This document shows, piece after piece, positions 51,416 through 59,914 of a DNA stretch of 64,000 nucleotides. Every line of letters begins with the position of its first letter. Position 1 is the first letter of the stretch. The DNA is from Nocardioides phosphati. GTDB taxonomy: Bacteria; Actinomycetota; Actinomycetes; Propionibacteriales; Nocardioidaceae. The notes under the pieces were generated by a model. That model saw only the letters and a program-made list of their open reading frames with translations, was not told the origin of the DNA and did no database searches. The position numbers and the translations under genes are program-made. The stretch lies in assembly GCF_014646375.1 (NCBI RefSeq), contig NZ_BMNI01000006.1:1-64000 (forward strand). Direction: 5' to 3'.

Positions 51416-52747
51416 TCAGGCACCGAGCATCATCAGGCCGCACACGCGGACGACGTTGCCGTTGACGGCGGTCGACGCGGGGGAGGCGTACCAGGCGATG
51501 GTCTCGGCGACGTCGACCGGGAGGCCACCCTGCTGCATCGCATTCATGCGCTGACCGACCTCGCGGGTGGCGAACGGGATCGCGGCGGTCATCGCGGTGA
51601 TGATGAAGCCCGGCGCGACGGCGTTGATCGTGATGCCGTCCTTGAGCTCGTCGGCGAGGGAGTCGACGAAGCCGATGACGCCGGCCTTCGACGCGGCGTA
51701 CTGGGTCTGGCCCATGTTGCCGGCGATGCCCGCGATCGAGGAGACGCCGATGATGCGGCCGTTCTTGTTGATCGCGCCCTGGGCGAGGAGCTCGCGGGTG
51801 ATCCGCTCGGGGGCGGTCAGGTTGACGGAGATGACCGACTGCCAGCGGGCCTCGTCCATGTTGGCGAGCTTCTTGTCGCGCGTGATGCCGGCGTTGTGCA
51901 CGACGATGTCGACGCCACCGAACTGCTCCTTGGCGAAGTGCGCGATGCGCTGCGGGGCGTCGGCGTGCGTGATGTCGAGCGTCAGCGAGACGCCGTCGAT
52001 CTCGCCCATGACGGCGGCGAGGTCGGAGGCGGCCTGCGGGATGTCGATGCCGAGGACGGTGGCGCCGTCGCGGTGCAGGACCCGGGCGATCTGCTCGCCG
52101 ATGCCGCGCGAGGCACCCGTGACGATGGCGACCTTGCCGCTCAGCGGCTTCTCGATGTCGACCTTCACCGCGGCCTTCTTGGCGTTGGTGCCGATGCGGA
52201 CGACCTGGCCCGAGACGTAGGCGGACTTGGGGGAGAGGAAGAAGGCGAGGGTCGAGTCGATCGCGTCCTCGGCGCCCGGGGTCACGTAGACGAGCTGGAC
52301 GGTGGCGCCCTTGCCGATCTCCTTGCCGAGGGAGCGGGTGAAGCCCTCGAGGGCGCGCTGCGCGATGCGGGCGCCGCCCTTGACCTCGGTCGGGTTGGTG
52401 CCCAGGACGACCACGCGGGCGCAGTTCTCGAGCTTGCGCATCACCGGGGTGAAGAACTGCTGCAGCTGGACCAGGTCGGCCTCGGAGTCGAAGGCGGTCG
52501 CGTCGAAGACGAGGCCCTTGAACTTCGCGCCCTCCTCGACGGAGGTCGCCGACTCGATGCCGAGGCCGGAGAGCGTGGCGGGGAGGGTGGAGGCGAGCTT
52601 GCCGCTGCCGCCGACGAGGACGGTGCCCTTCACCAGGGGAGCGCCCTCGGTGTAGCGGTCGAGCTCGACGGGGTTGGGCAGGCCGAGCTGCTTCACGAGC
52701 AGCTTGCCGATCGACGACTTCGCGAAGCCCTGGTAACGGTCGGTCAT
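51416..52747 (-). CDS. fabG4: high-molecular-weight 3-oxoacyl-ACP/CoA reductase (FabG4-like)
   Basis: 443 residues from the ATG at 52747, which has GGAGG at normal spacing. Residues 1-200 form a catalytically silent Rossmann-like domain. The rest is a complete SDR: VTGASRGIGEQIARVL for the cofactor, HNAGITRDKKLANMD, and the Ser-Tyr-Lys triad in GVSSIAGIAGNMGQTQYAASKAG. FabG4 enzymes prefer NADH and act on CoA esters. Co-transcribed with the MaoC hydratase; divergent from FadA2. Confidence 0.93.
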   Translation of the reverse strand: MTDRYQGFAKSSIGKLLVKQLGLPNPVELDRYTEGAPLVKGTVLVGGSGKLASTLPATLSGLGIESATSVEEGAKFKGLVFDATAFDSEADLVQLQQFFTPVMRKLENCARVVVLGTNPTEVKGGARIAQRALEGFTRSLGKEIGKGATVQLVYVTPGAEDAIDSTLAFFLSPKSAYVSGQVVRIGTNAKKAAVKVDIEKPLSGKVAIVTGASRGIGEQIARVLHRDGATVLGIDIPQAASDLAAVMGEIDGVSLTLDITHADAPQRIAHFAKEQFGGVDIVVHNAGITRDKKLANMDEARWQSVISVNLTAPERITRELLAQGAINKNGRIIGVSSIAGIAGNMGQTQYAASKAGVIGFVDSLADELKDGITINAVAPGFIITAMTAAIPFATREVGQRMNAMQQGGLPVDVAETIAWYASPASTAVNGNVVRVCGLMMLGA

Positions 52748-52824
52748 TGCGTGGTTCCTCCACTGGAATGGGCGGCTTGGCCGGGCGGGTCGCGCGCGAA
52801 AGGCGCGCCGGCGTGATGAGAACA

Positions 52825-52844
52825 TGTAACTAGACGTGTAACTC
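52825..52844. promoter_or_regulatory. direct repeat TGTAACT x2 in the fabG4-fadA2 promoter
   Basis: TGTAACTA at 52825-52832 and TGTAACTC at 52837-52844, one helical turn plus (12 bases) apart. The second is the exact reverse complement of GAGTTACA at 55015-55022 upstream of the tetR gene, so both may bind the same TetR protein. Confidence 0.45.
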
Positions 52845-52939
52845 AGTGTCCACATTTCGTGATCTGCCACTCACACCGTTCCATCACGCGTCCCGACCGG
52901 CAAGGATAGGGACATCTCAGACCTCTAGAGGAGTGACCA

Positions 52940-54220
52940 ATGCAGGCCAAGACCCGCCGCGTCGCCATCATCGGCGGCAACCGCATCCCGTTCGCCCGCT
53001 CCAACACCGTGTACGCCGAGGCGTCGAACCAGGAGATGCTGACCGCGGCCCTCGACGGCCTCGTGTCGCGCTTCCACCTCGAGGGCAAGCAGCTCGGCCT
53101 CGTCGCCGGCGGCGCCGTCGTCAAGCACAGCCGTGACTTCAACCTGGTCCGTGAGTCCGTCCTCGGCACGCAGCTCGACCCGGCCACGCCGGCCGTCGAC
53201 ATCCAGCAGGCGTGCGGCACCGGCCTCTTCGCCGCGAACGTCGTCGCCATGCAGATCGCCACCGGCCAGATCGAGGCCGGCATCGCGTGTGGCTCGGACA
53301 CCACCTCCGACGCGCCGATCGCGATCTCCGAGAAGCTGCGCAAGAAGCTGATCAAGATCAACCAGCTCAAGACCAACAAGGACCGCGTCAAGGCGCTCCT
53401 CGGCATCCGCCCGGGTGACATCGGCCTGCTGCCCCCGGCCAACGCCGAGCCGCGCACCGGTCTCGCGATGGGTGACCACCAGGCGATCACCGCCCTCGAG
53501 TGGGGCATCACCCGCGAGGACCAGGACGAGCTCGCCGCGCGCTCGCACCAGAACCTCGCCCGCTCGTGGGACGAGGGCTGGCAGGACGACCTCGTCACGC
53601 CGTTCCGTGGCGTCGAGCGTGACAACCACCTCCGCCCCGACTCGACCGTCGAGAAGCTCGCCAAGCTGAAGCCGGTCTTCGGCAAGGGCGAGGCGGCCAC
53701 GATGACGGCCGGCAACTCGACCCCGCTCTCCGACGGCGCCTCCGCCGTCCTCCTCGCCTCCGAGGAGTGGGCCAAGGCCAACGGTTACGAGCCGCTCGCC
53801 TACATCAGCGACTTCCAGGTCGCGGCTGTCGACTTCGTCGGTGGCCACGAGGGCCTGCTGATGGCTCCGGCGTACGCCGTGGCCCAGCTGCTCGAGCGCA
53901 ACAACCTGACGCTCCAGGACTTCGACTACTACGAGATCCACGAGGCGTTCGCCGCGCAGGTCCTCTCGACGCTGAAGGCCTGGGCCGACCCGGTCTTCTG
54001 CAAGGAGCGCCTGGGCCTCGACAAGCCGCTCGGCGAGATCGACCGCTCGAAGCTCAACGTCAACGGCTCGTCGCTCGCTGCGGCGCACCCGTTCGCCGCC
54101 ACCGGTGGTCGCCTGATCCCCGTTGCCGCGAAGCTGCTCAAGGAGAAGGGCAAGGGCCGCGTGCTCCTGTCCGTCTGCGAGGCCGGCGGCCAGGGCATCG
54201 TCGCCATCGTCGAGCGCTGA
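52940..54220 (+). CDS. fadA2: acetyl-CoA acetyltransferase (FadA2-like thiolase)
   Basis: 426 residues. Active-site Cys in DIQQACGTGLFAANVVAMQIA, His in YYEIHEAFAAQVLSTL and the second Cys in LLSVCEAGGQGIVAIVE; GGNRIPFARSNTVYAEASNQEM at the N-terminus is typical of the FadA2/FadI branch. GAGGAG lies before the ATG. It may condense or cleave 3-ketoacyl-CoA alongside FabG4 and HtdX. Followed by a perfect TTCG-loop terminator. Confidence 0.94.
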   Translation: MQAKTRRVAIIGGNRIPFARSNTVYAEASNQEMLTAALDGLVSRFHLEGKQLGLVAGGAVVKHSRDFNLVRESVLGTQLDPATPAVDIQQACGTGLFAANVVAMQIATGQIEAGIACGSDTTSDAPIAISEKLRKKLIKINQLKTNKDRVKALLGIRPGDIGLLPPANAEPRTGLAMGDHQAITALEWGITREDQDELAARSHQNLARSWDEGWQDDLVTPFRGVERDNHLRPDSTVEKLAKLKPVFGKGEAATMTAGNSTPLSDGASAVLLASEEWAKANGYEPLAYISDFQVAAVDFVGGHEGLLMAPAYAVAQLLERNNLTLQDFDYYEIHEAFAAQVLSTLKAWADPVFCKERLGLDKPLGEIDRSKLNVNGSSLAAAHPFAATGGRLIPVAAKLLKEKGKGRVLLSVCEAGGQGIVAIVER

Positions 54221-54234
54221 TCCGCTGCTCCACG

Positions 54235-54268
54235 CAGGAAGCCCCCGCCTTCGGGCGGGGGCTTCCTG
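54235..54268. terminator. bidirectional hairpin terminator with TTCG loop
   Basis: Fifteen perfectly paired bases (54235-54249 with 54254-54268) capped by a stable TTCG tetraloop, between convergent fadA2 and tetR. Confidence 0.9.
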
Positions 54269-54307
54269 TCGTTGACGGCGGAGTCGCCCGGGCGGCCGGT
54301 GGCCAGC

Positions 54308-54985
54308 TCAGATGCGCGTGAGCGCCTTGGCGGTCTCGACCATGTAGGCCTTCACCTGTTCGGCCGGGAGCGCAACGACCGTCGGGATGCCGGGGGAGGC
54401 GGGACGCACCGTGATGCCGAGGCGCGCCAGCTGTAGTGACCCGAGGCCGGCGGCGTACAACGTGTTGATGAGCTGGTACGGGTCCTCGACCTTCATCTCG
54501 CCGTCGGCGTTGCCACGCTCGACGACGGCGGCCATCTTCTCCATGCAGCCCGTGATGCCACGACCCAGGCGGAACATCGCGCTCTCGCTCACCTCGTCGA
54601 GGAGCTCGGGACCCGGCCGGCGCATCAGCGTGAGGCAGCAGTCGACGAACGCCGGGTGCGCGATGCCGAAGTCGGCGAAGGCCTCGACCGCGGCAGCCAG
54701 CTGGGCCATCGGCGCGCGGTGACGGGCGACGGCCTCGGCCAGCTGCGCGTCGAGCTCGTCGAGGTAGCCGCACAGGGTGAGCGCGAAGAGCTCCTCCTTG
54801 CCGGAGAAGTGCCGGTAGATGATGGCGCGGTTGATGCCGACCGACCGGGCGACGTCCTCGATCTGCACGTCGCGCACACCGCGCTCGTCGAAGAGCTCCC
54901 GGGTGGCGGCGATGATCTCGGCACGGCGCTCGCGGCGCCGCGAGGCTGCGGCGGTGCGGCGGCCGTCCGTGGCGGTCGTGGTCAT
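54308..54985 (-). CDS. TetR-family transcriptional regulator
   Basis: 225 residues from the ATG at 54985. The HTH is RRAEIIAATRELFDERGVRDVQIEDVARSVGINRAIIYRHFSGKEELF at residues about 19-66. The C-terminal ligand domain is helical with a DCCLTLMRRPGPELLDEV segment; members near fatty-acid genes often bind acyl-CoA. It carries a GAGTTACA element 30 bases before its own start and is likely autoregulatory. Divergent from the DNA glycosylase. Confidence 0.9.
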   Translation of the reverse strand: MTTTATDGRRTAAASRRRERRAEIIAATRELFDERGVRDVQIEDVARSVGINRAIIYRHFSGKEELFALTLCGYLDELDAQLAEAVARHRAPMAQLAAAVEAFADFGIAHPAFVDCCLTLMRRPGPELLDEVSESAMFRLGRGITGCMEKMAAVVERGNADGEMKVEDPYQLINTLYAAGLGSLQLARLGITVRPASPGIPTVVALPAEQVKAYMVETAKALTRI

Positions 54986-55014
54986 ACAGGCAGCATAAGG
55001 CGAACTGCAACAGG

Positions 55015-55022
55015 GAGTTACA
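55015..55022. promoter_or_regulatory. GAGTTACA element between tetR and the glycosylase gene
   Basis: Reverse complement of TGTAACTC at 52837-52844. It sits in a 60-base divergent promoter region where a bound dimer would affect both genes. Confidence 0.45.
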
Positions 55023-55033
55023 TACGTGTTCGG

Positions 55034-55039
55034 TAAGTT
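55034..55039 (+). promoter_or_regulatory. -10 box (TAAGTT), leaderless start at 55046
   Basis: TANNNT hexamer ending six bases before the glycosylase ATG. Confidence 0.45.
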
Positions 55040-55045
55040 GCGCGC

Positions 55046-55984
55046 ATGACCGCGACCGAGCGCACCTGGCGCCCGTCGTGGCCGTGTCCGGTGGGGCAGG
55101 TGCTGGGCTCGGCCCGGCGCGGTGCCGGCGACCCGACGTACGTCGTCGAGCGCGGGCCCGGGGGAGTGAGCCACTGGCGCGCCTTCCGTACGCCGGACGG
55201 CCCCGCCCGCCTGCAGGTGACACCTCGCCCCGGGCTGGGCGTCGTGGAGGCGCGCGCGTGGGGACCGGGTGCCGCCTGGGCGCTCGACTCCGTCCCGGCG
55301 ATGCTCGGCGCGCTCGACGACCCGAGCGGCTTCGAGCCGCGCCATCCGGTGCTCGTCGAGGCGCACCGCCGGCACCTGCACCTGCGCATCGGCCGGACGG
55401 GCCTGGTCTTCGAGGCACTCCTGCCTGCGGTCCTCGAGCAGAAGGTGACCGGCCAGGAGGCGTTCGCCGGGTTCCGCCGCCTCGTGCGGCGCCACGGTGA
55501 GCCGGCGCCGGGGGACGGGCCGCCCCTCTTCCTGCAGCCGGAGCCCGCGGTCGTGGCTGCGATCCCGAGCTGGGAGTGGCTCGACCTGCACGTCGACCCG
55601 GCCCGGTCACGGACGATCGTCGCGGCGGCCGGACGGGCTGCTGCGCTCGAGCGGATCGCGGACGACGACGTCGATCTCGCCGACCGGAAGCTGCAGTCGC
55701 TGCCGGGCGTCGGGGTCTGGACCAGTGCCGAGGTCCGGGCGCGTGCGCTGGGCGACGCGGACGCGGTCAGCTTCGGCGACTACCACGTCGCCAAGGACGT
55801 CGGCTGGGCCCTGACCGGCGCCGCGATCGACGACGTGGCGCTTGCCACACTCCTCGAGCCGTGGCGTCCGCACCGCCTTCGCGTGCAGGTCCTGGTCGCC
55901 GTTTCTGGGCTGGGAAAGCCGCGGCGGGGGGCACGAATGGGACCTCGAAGACATTTACCCGGACAGGATGTCGACAAGCCGTGA
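55046..55984 (+). CDS. DNA-3-methyladenine glycosylase II-like protein
   Basis: 312 residues. An N-terminal strand domain is followed by a HhH-GPD core: LLPAVLEQKVTGQEAFAGFRRLVRRHG, then the helix-hairpin-helix LQSLPGVGVWTSAEVRARALGDADAVSFGDYHVAKDVG with the catalytic Asp in the FGDYH region. AlkA-type enzymes excise alkylated purines. The usual tail is extended by a basic stretch of about 25 residues. Stands alone ahead of the mce operon. Confidence 0.88.
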   Translation: MTATERTWRPSWPCPVGQVLGSARRGAGDPTYVVERGPGGVSHWRAFRTPDGPARLQVTPRPGLGVVEARAWGPGAAWALDSVPAMLGALDDPSGFEPRHPVLVEAHRRHLHLRIGRTGLVFEALLPAVLEQKVTGQEAFAGFRRLVRRHGEPAPGDGPPLFLQPEPAVVAAIPSWEWLDLHVDPARSRTIVAAAGRAAALERIADDDVDLADRKLQSLPGVGVWTSAEVRARALGDADAVSFGDYHVAKDVGWALTGAAIDDVALATLLEPWRPHRLRVQVLVAVSGLGKPRRGARMGPRRHLPGQDVDKP

Positions 55985-56038
55985 CTCACGGCACACTCGG
56001 ACGTTAGCAGTCCAGCAGGGACCGGTTTTCCGTCACTT

Positions 56039-56056
56039 TGGTCACTCCAATGACCA
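56039..56056. promoter_or_regulatory. inverted repeat upstream of the yrbE-mce operon
   Basis: TGGTCA, six bases, TGACCA: an 18-bp inverted repeat 109 bases before the first yrbE ATG, within an AT-richer part of the 180-base promoter region (55985-56164). Candidate operator for the operon; no regulator gene adjoins it apart from the TetR gene 1 kb upstream. Confidence 0.45.
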
Positions 56057-56164
56057 GATATGTGATTGCCGTTACGCTGCGCTGACGTCGAGGTTGTGTG
56101 GATCAAGGAGTGCGCAGGTGACACGGACCAGGGCTGGGGCCCCCAACTGTGAGGGGCACGCGGT

Positions 56165-56980
56165 ATGAGCGCAGTGACTGCACTCGTCAGCGACATGACG
56201 GGCCGGACGAAGAAGGGCTTGACCACGCTGGGCGGCATGGCGCTGCTCTCCGTGGAGTCCGTGATTGCGATCTGTGGTGACATCACCAAGCGCAACTTCT
56301 CCTGGAGCGAGTTCTTCTTCCAGTGCTGGTTCATGATCCGCGTCGGCCTCGCGCCCGCGATCATGGTCGCGATCCCGTTCGGCATCATCGTCTCGGTCCA
56401 GGTCGGCGCGGTCGCCAACCAGATCGGTGCCGGCTCGTTCGCCGGTGCGGTCAACGGCATCGGCGTTCTGCGCCAGGGCGCGCCGCTGGTGACCTCGCTG
56501 ATCATCGCGGGTGCCGTCGGCTCCGCGATCTGTGCCGACGTCGGCGCCCGGACCATCCGTGAGGAGGTCGACGCGCTCAAGGTCATGGGCATCAACCCGG
56601 TCAACCGGATCATCGCCCCGCGCCTGGCCGCCGCGATCGTCGTCGCGCTCCTGCTCGACATCGTCGTCGCCGTCGCCGCCATCGCGACTGGCTTCCTCCT
56701 CAACGTGCAGAGCGGCAACGTCAGCTCCGGCACCTACCTGAGCGGTTTCGTCGCCTTCGCCCAGCCGACCGACCTCGTCCTGGCGGAGTTCAAGGCGTTC
56801 CTCTTCGGCTTCATCGCCGTCATCGTCTCCTGCTACAAGGGCCTCGCCGCCTCCGGTGGCGCGAAGGGCGTTGCTGACGCGGTCAACCAGTCGGTCGTCA
56901 TCAGCGTCGTCGCGCTCGCCGTCGTCAACGTCGCGGTGACGCAGGCCTACGTCATGCTCGTTCCCCAGTCGGTGGCCTAG
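56165..56980 (+). CDS. yrbEA: YrbE/MlaE-type permease subunit A of a Mce transporter
   Basis: 271 residues with five to six membrane segments. ICGDITKRNFSWSEFFFQCWFMIRVGLAPAIMVAIPFG, then SLIIAGAVGSAICADVGARTIREEVDALKVMGINP, is the conserved MlaE region where the EEVDAL turn contacts the ATPase. It forms the inner-membrane channel of a Mce ABC-like lipid importer with the next gene; the ATPase (MlkA/MceG) is not in the window. GAGGGG site before the ATG. Confidence 0.95.
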   Translation: MSAVTALVSDMTGRTKKGLTTLGGMALLSVESVIAICGDITKRNFSWSEFFFQCWFMIRVGLAPAIMVAIPFGIIVSVQVGAVANQIGAGSFAGAVNGIGVLRQGAPLVTSLIIAGAVGSAICADVGARTIREEVDALKVMGINPVNRIIAPRLAAAIVVALLLDIVVAVAAIATGFLLNVQSGNVSSGTYLSGFVAFAQPTDLVLAEFKAFLFGFIAVIVSCYKGLAASGGAKGVADAVNQSVVISVVALAVVNVAVTQAYVMLVPQSVA

Positions 56981-56982
56981 GA

Positions 56983-57810
56983 GTGCCTGTGTTCACGAAG
57001 CAAGTCTCCGCCCTCAAGGGTGGCCTCGTCCGGGGCGGTGACCTCGCCTCCTTCATGGTGCGGGTCCTCGTGTCCGTGCCGGTGGTCCTCAAGAACTACC
57101 ACCGCGAAGTGCTCCGCCAGATCATGGACATCGCCTGGGGCTCCGGCGCGATCCTCGTCGGCGGCGGCACGATCGGCATCATGATCCTGCTGGGCCTCTC
57201 GTCCGGCACCTCGCTCGGCATCGAGGGCTTCAACGGCCTCGAGCTGATCGGTCTGGCGCCGATCACGGGTTTCGTCTCCGCCTCGGTCAACACGCGTGAG
57301 CTCGCGCCGCTCGTCGCTGCGCTCGCGCTCGGCGGCCAGGTCGGCTGTCGCTTCACCGCGCAGATCGGCTCGATGAAGCTCCACGAGGAGATCGACGCCC
57401 TCGAGGTCATGGCGGTCAACCCGATCCACTTCCTGATCACGACCCGCGTGATCGGCGCGATGGTCGCGATCATCCCGCTCTACTTCATCGGCCTGCTCGG
57501 CTCGTGGCTCGCCTCGAAGTTCGCGGTCGTCGTGATCTTCGGCCAGTCCGGCGGTCAGTACGACCACTACTTCTACGCGTTCCTTCAGCCGAAGGACGTG
57601 ATCCTGTCGGTGATCAAGATGCTGGTCTTCGCGCTCATCGTCGCGCTGATCCACGCCTGGTTCGGCTACAACGCCTCCGGCGGCCCCGCCGGCGTCGGTG
57701 AGGCCACGGGTCGCGCGATCCGTGCCTCCATCGTCACCATCGTCATCGCCGACATGCTCCTGACCCTCGCGTTCTGGGGCAACGACCCCGGATTCCGGAT
57801 CCAGGGCTGA
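56983..57810 (+). CDS. yrbEB: YrbE/MlaE-type permease subunit B of a Mce transporter
   Basis: 275 residues from a GTG three bases after the A subunit stop. About six membrane segments; the conserved loop reads FTAQIGSMKLHEEIDALEVMAVNP, the partner of the A-subunit loop, and is preceded by TRELAPLVAALALGGQVGCR. Heterodimer with YrbEA. Confidence 0.95.
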   Translation: MPVFTKQVSALKGGLVRGGDLASFMVRVLVSVPVVLKNYHREVLRQIMDIAWGSGAILVGGGTIGIMILLGLSSGTSLGIEGFNGLELIGLAPITGFVSASVNTRELAPLVAALALGGQVGCRFTAQIGSMKLHEEIDALEVMAVNPIHFLITTRVIGAMVAIIPLYFIGLLGSWLASKFAVVVIFGQSGGQYDHYFYAFLQPKDVILSVIKMLVFALIVALIHAWFGYNASGGPAGVGEATGRAIRASIVTIVIADMLLTLAFWGNDPGFRIQG

Positions 57811-57822
57811 GGAAGGCAGAAC

Positions 57823-58890
57823 ATGAACATCCGTGATGTCCTCGCGGGCAACGGTCGCCCGCCCACCTCGCAGGTCCTGCTCTTCCGCGGCCTGATCTTC
57901 ATCGGCGTGATCTGCCTGGTCCTTGCCGGGCTGGTCTCCGTCAGCAAGGGCGCGCTCGCCAACCGCATCTCCGCGACCGCGGTCTTCCGCAACGCGGGCG
58001 GCTCCCTCATCAACGGCGCCGACGTCAAGTACCAGGGCGTCAACGTCGGCAAGCTCTACAGCCTGCAGGAGGGCAAGGGCGGCGCCGCTGTCGGCGGCAT
58101 CGAGCTCAACCTCTACATCGACGACAAGTTCGCCAGCGACATCCCGGCGAACGTCACTGCACGCGTGATGCCGCAGTCGATCTTCGGCACGTCGTTCGTC
58201 GACCTCGTCCGTCCGGCAGCCCCGGCCGGGGGCCTCAAGGAAGGCGCGCGGATCCCCCAGGACACCTCGCGCCAGACGCTCGAGCTCCAGACGATCCTCG
58301 ACGGCCTCGACCGTGTCGTCGCGGCGCTCGGCCCGGCCGACCTCTCCGAGATGCTCGGCAGCCTGTCGAGCGCCCTCGACGGCAAGGGCACGACGCTCGG
58401 CCAGACGCTGACCAACCTCGACACCTACCTCGGCAAGCTGAACCCGAAGCTGCCGCTGGTCACGCAGAACCTCGACCTGCTCGCGGGCAACCTCGAGGCG
58501 CTGCAGAAGGCGGCCCCCGACCTCTTCCAGGCGACGGACGACCTGCTGGTCACCGCCCGCACGCTGACGAAGAACCAGGCCAACTTCACCCGGCTGGTGT
58601 CGAGTGCCACCCCGTTCATGGCCAAGACCGACAAGCTGCTCGCGGCCAACAAGCAGGCGCTGGTGGACACCCTCGCGCACACGGCGATCGTCGTGGACGC
58701 CCTCTACGACGAGCGGACCGACCTGGTCCGTGGCGTCATCGCGATCGGCAATCTGGCAAGGAAGCTCTCCTCGGTGACCAAGGACAACGCGATGGTCCGC
58801 GTCGACGTGACAGTGGTCTCGCCGACGCTGCCCGACTACTCACGAGCGCAGTGCCCGTCGTACAACGGCGTGCGCGGACGGGGGTGCTGA
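57823..58890 (+). CDS. mceA: MCE-family protein (MceA position)
   Basis: 355 residues. N-terminal anchor FRGLIFIGVICLVLAGLVSV at about 26-45, MlaD/MCE domain about 48-130 (ISATAVFRNAGGSLINGADVKYQGVNVGKLY; later RVMPQSIFGTSFVDLV), then a long amphipathic coiled-coil region that builds the periplasmic tube in this family. It ends with a Cys-containing tail (RAQCPSYNGVRGRGC). One of six MCE subunits forming a lipid conduit across the envelope. Confidence 0.93.
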   Translation: MNIRDVLAGNGRPPTSQVLLFRGLIFIGVICLVLAGLVSVSKGALANRISATAVFRNAGGSLINGADVKYQGVNVGKLYSLQEGKGGAAVGGIELNLYIDDKFASDIPANVTARVMPQSIFGTSFVDLVRPAAPAGGLKEGARIPQDTSRQTLELQTILDGLDRVVAALGPADLSEMLGSLSSALDGKGTTLGQTLTNLDTYLGKLNPKLPLVTQNLDLLAGNLEALQKAAPDLFQATDDLLVTARTLTKNQANFTRLVSSATPFMAKTDKLLAANKQALVDTLAHTAIVVDALYDERTDLVRGVIAIGNLARKLSSVTKDNAMVRVDVTVVSPTLPDYSRAQCPSYNGVRGRGC

Positions 58891-58891
58891 C

Positions 58892-59914
58892 ATGACCGGC
58901 TTCCGCTCGACGATGATCAAGGTGGTCGTCTTCGCGATCATCTGCATCATCTTCTTCGTGATGCTCTACAACACGATGAGCAACGTCGTGGAGCAGGACC
59001 ACCGCACCTGGCGCGCCAACTTCACCTCCGCCAGCGGTCTGCGCTCGGGTGACGACGTCCGCGTGGCGGGCGTCAAGGTCGGCCGTGTCGAGTCCGTCGA
59101 GGTCACGCCGGACAACCAGGCGCGGGTCACCTTCGACCTGGTCAACGACCAGAAGATCTACGACTCGACCCGGCTCAAGCTGCGGTACCAGAACCTCCTC
59201 GGCCAGCGGTACCTCTCGCTGACCGCGGGCGCGAACCGTGGTGCGGAGCTGTCGCCCTCGAAGGTCATCGGTGCCGGCATGACGGACCCGGGCTTCGACC
59301 TGACGGCGCTGCTCAACGGCTTCAAGCCGCTGTTCGACACGATCGACCCGACCGAGGTCAACAAGTTCGCCAACAACATCATCGCGGTGCTGCAGGGCCA
59401 GGGTCCTGCGGTCGACTCGCTGCTGAAGTCGACGACGTCGACGGCGAAGTTCCTCTCCGAGCGGGACAAGGCGTTCACCGAGGTGCTCAACAACCTCACG
59501 CCGGTGCTGCAGAACCTCGCGGCCCACTCCGACGACCTGGACGCCACGGTCAAGCAGCTCACGGCGCTGATGTCGGGGCTGGCCAAGGAGCGCCAGACGT
59601 TCGGCACCTCGATCGACACGCTCGGTGGCCTCTTCGGCACCACGTCGCAGCTGGTCAAGGAGATCCGGCCCTCGGTCCGGTCCGACGTCCAGGCGCTGCG
59701 GACGACGAGCGGGATCCTCGCCCAGAACCGTGACCGCGTGGTCAAGGGTGTCGTCGCGCTCGGCAGCGTGACGGGCAACCTCGCCCAGGTCGGGTCCTAC
59801 TACTCGGCCCTCAACATCTACTTCTGCAACCTCGGCATCGAGGCCGAGGGACTCCCCACCGGGACGATCTGGATCGGTGGAGACGGCGGCCCGTACTCGG
59901 AGGTGTGCAAGTGA
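58892..59914 (+). CDS. mceB: MCE-family protein (MceB position)
   Basis: 340 residues, starting one base after the MceA stop. Anchor VVVFAIICIIFFVMLYNTM at about 10-28, MCE domain FTSASGLRSGDDVRVAGVKVGRVESVEV to LRYQNLLGQRYLSLTAG, then a helical region with repeats of the LxxLxxx type from about 130. Ends in a short Cys-bearing segment (IYFCNLGI, VCK). Overlaps MceC by GTGA. Confidence 0.93.
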   Translation: MTGFRSTMIKVVVFAIICIIFFVMLYNTMSNVVEQDHRTWRANFTSASGLRSGDDVRVAGVKVGRVESVEVTPDNQARVTFDLVNDQKIYDSTRLKLRYQNLLGQRYLSLTAGANRGAELSPSKVIGAGMTDPGFDLTALLNGFKPLFDTIDPTEVNKFANNIIAVLQGQGPAVDSLLKSTTSTAKFLSERDKAFTEVLNNLTPVLQNLAAHSDDLDATVKQLTALMSGLAKERQTFGTSIDTLGGLFGTTSQLVKEIRPSVRSDVQALRTTSGILAQNRDRVVKGVVALGSVTGNLAQVGSYYSALNIYFCNLGIEAEGLPTGTIWIGGDGGPYSEVCK

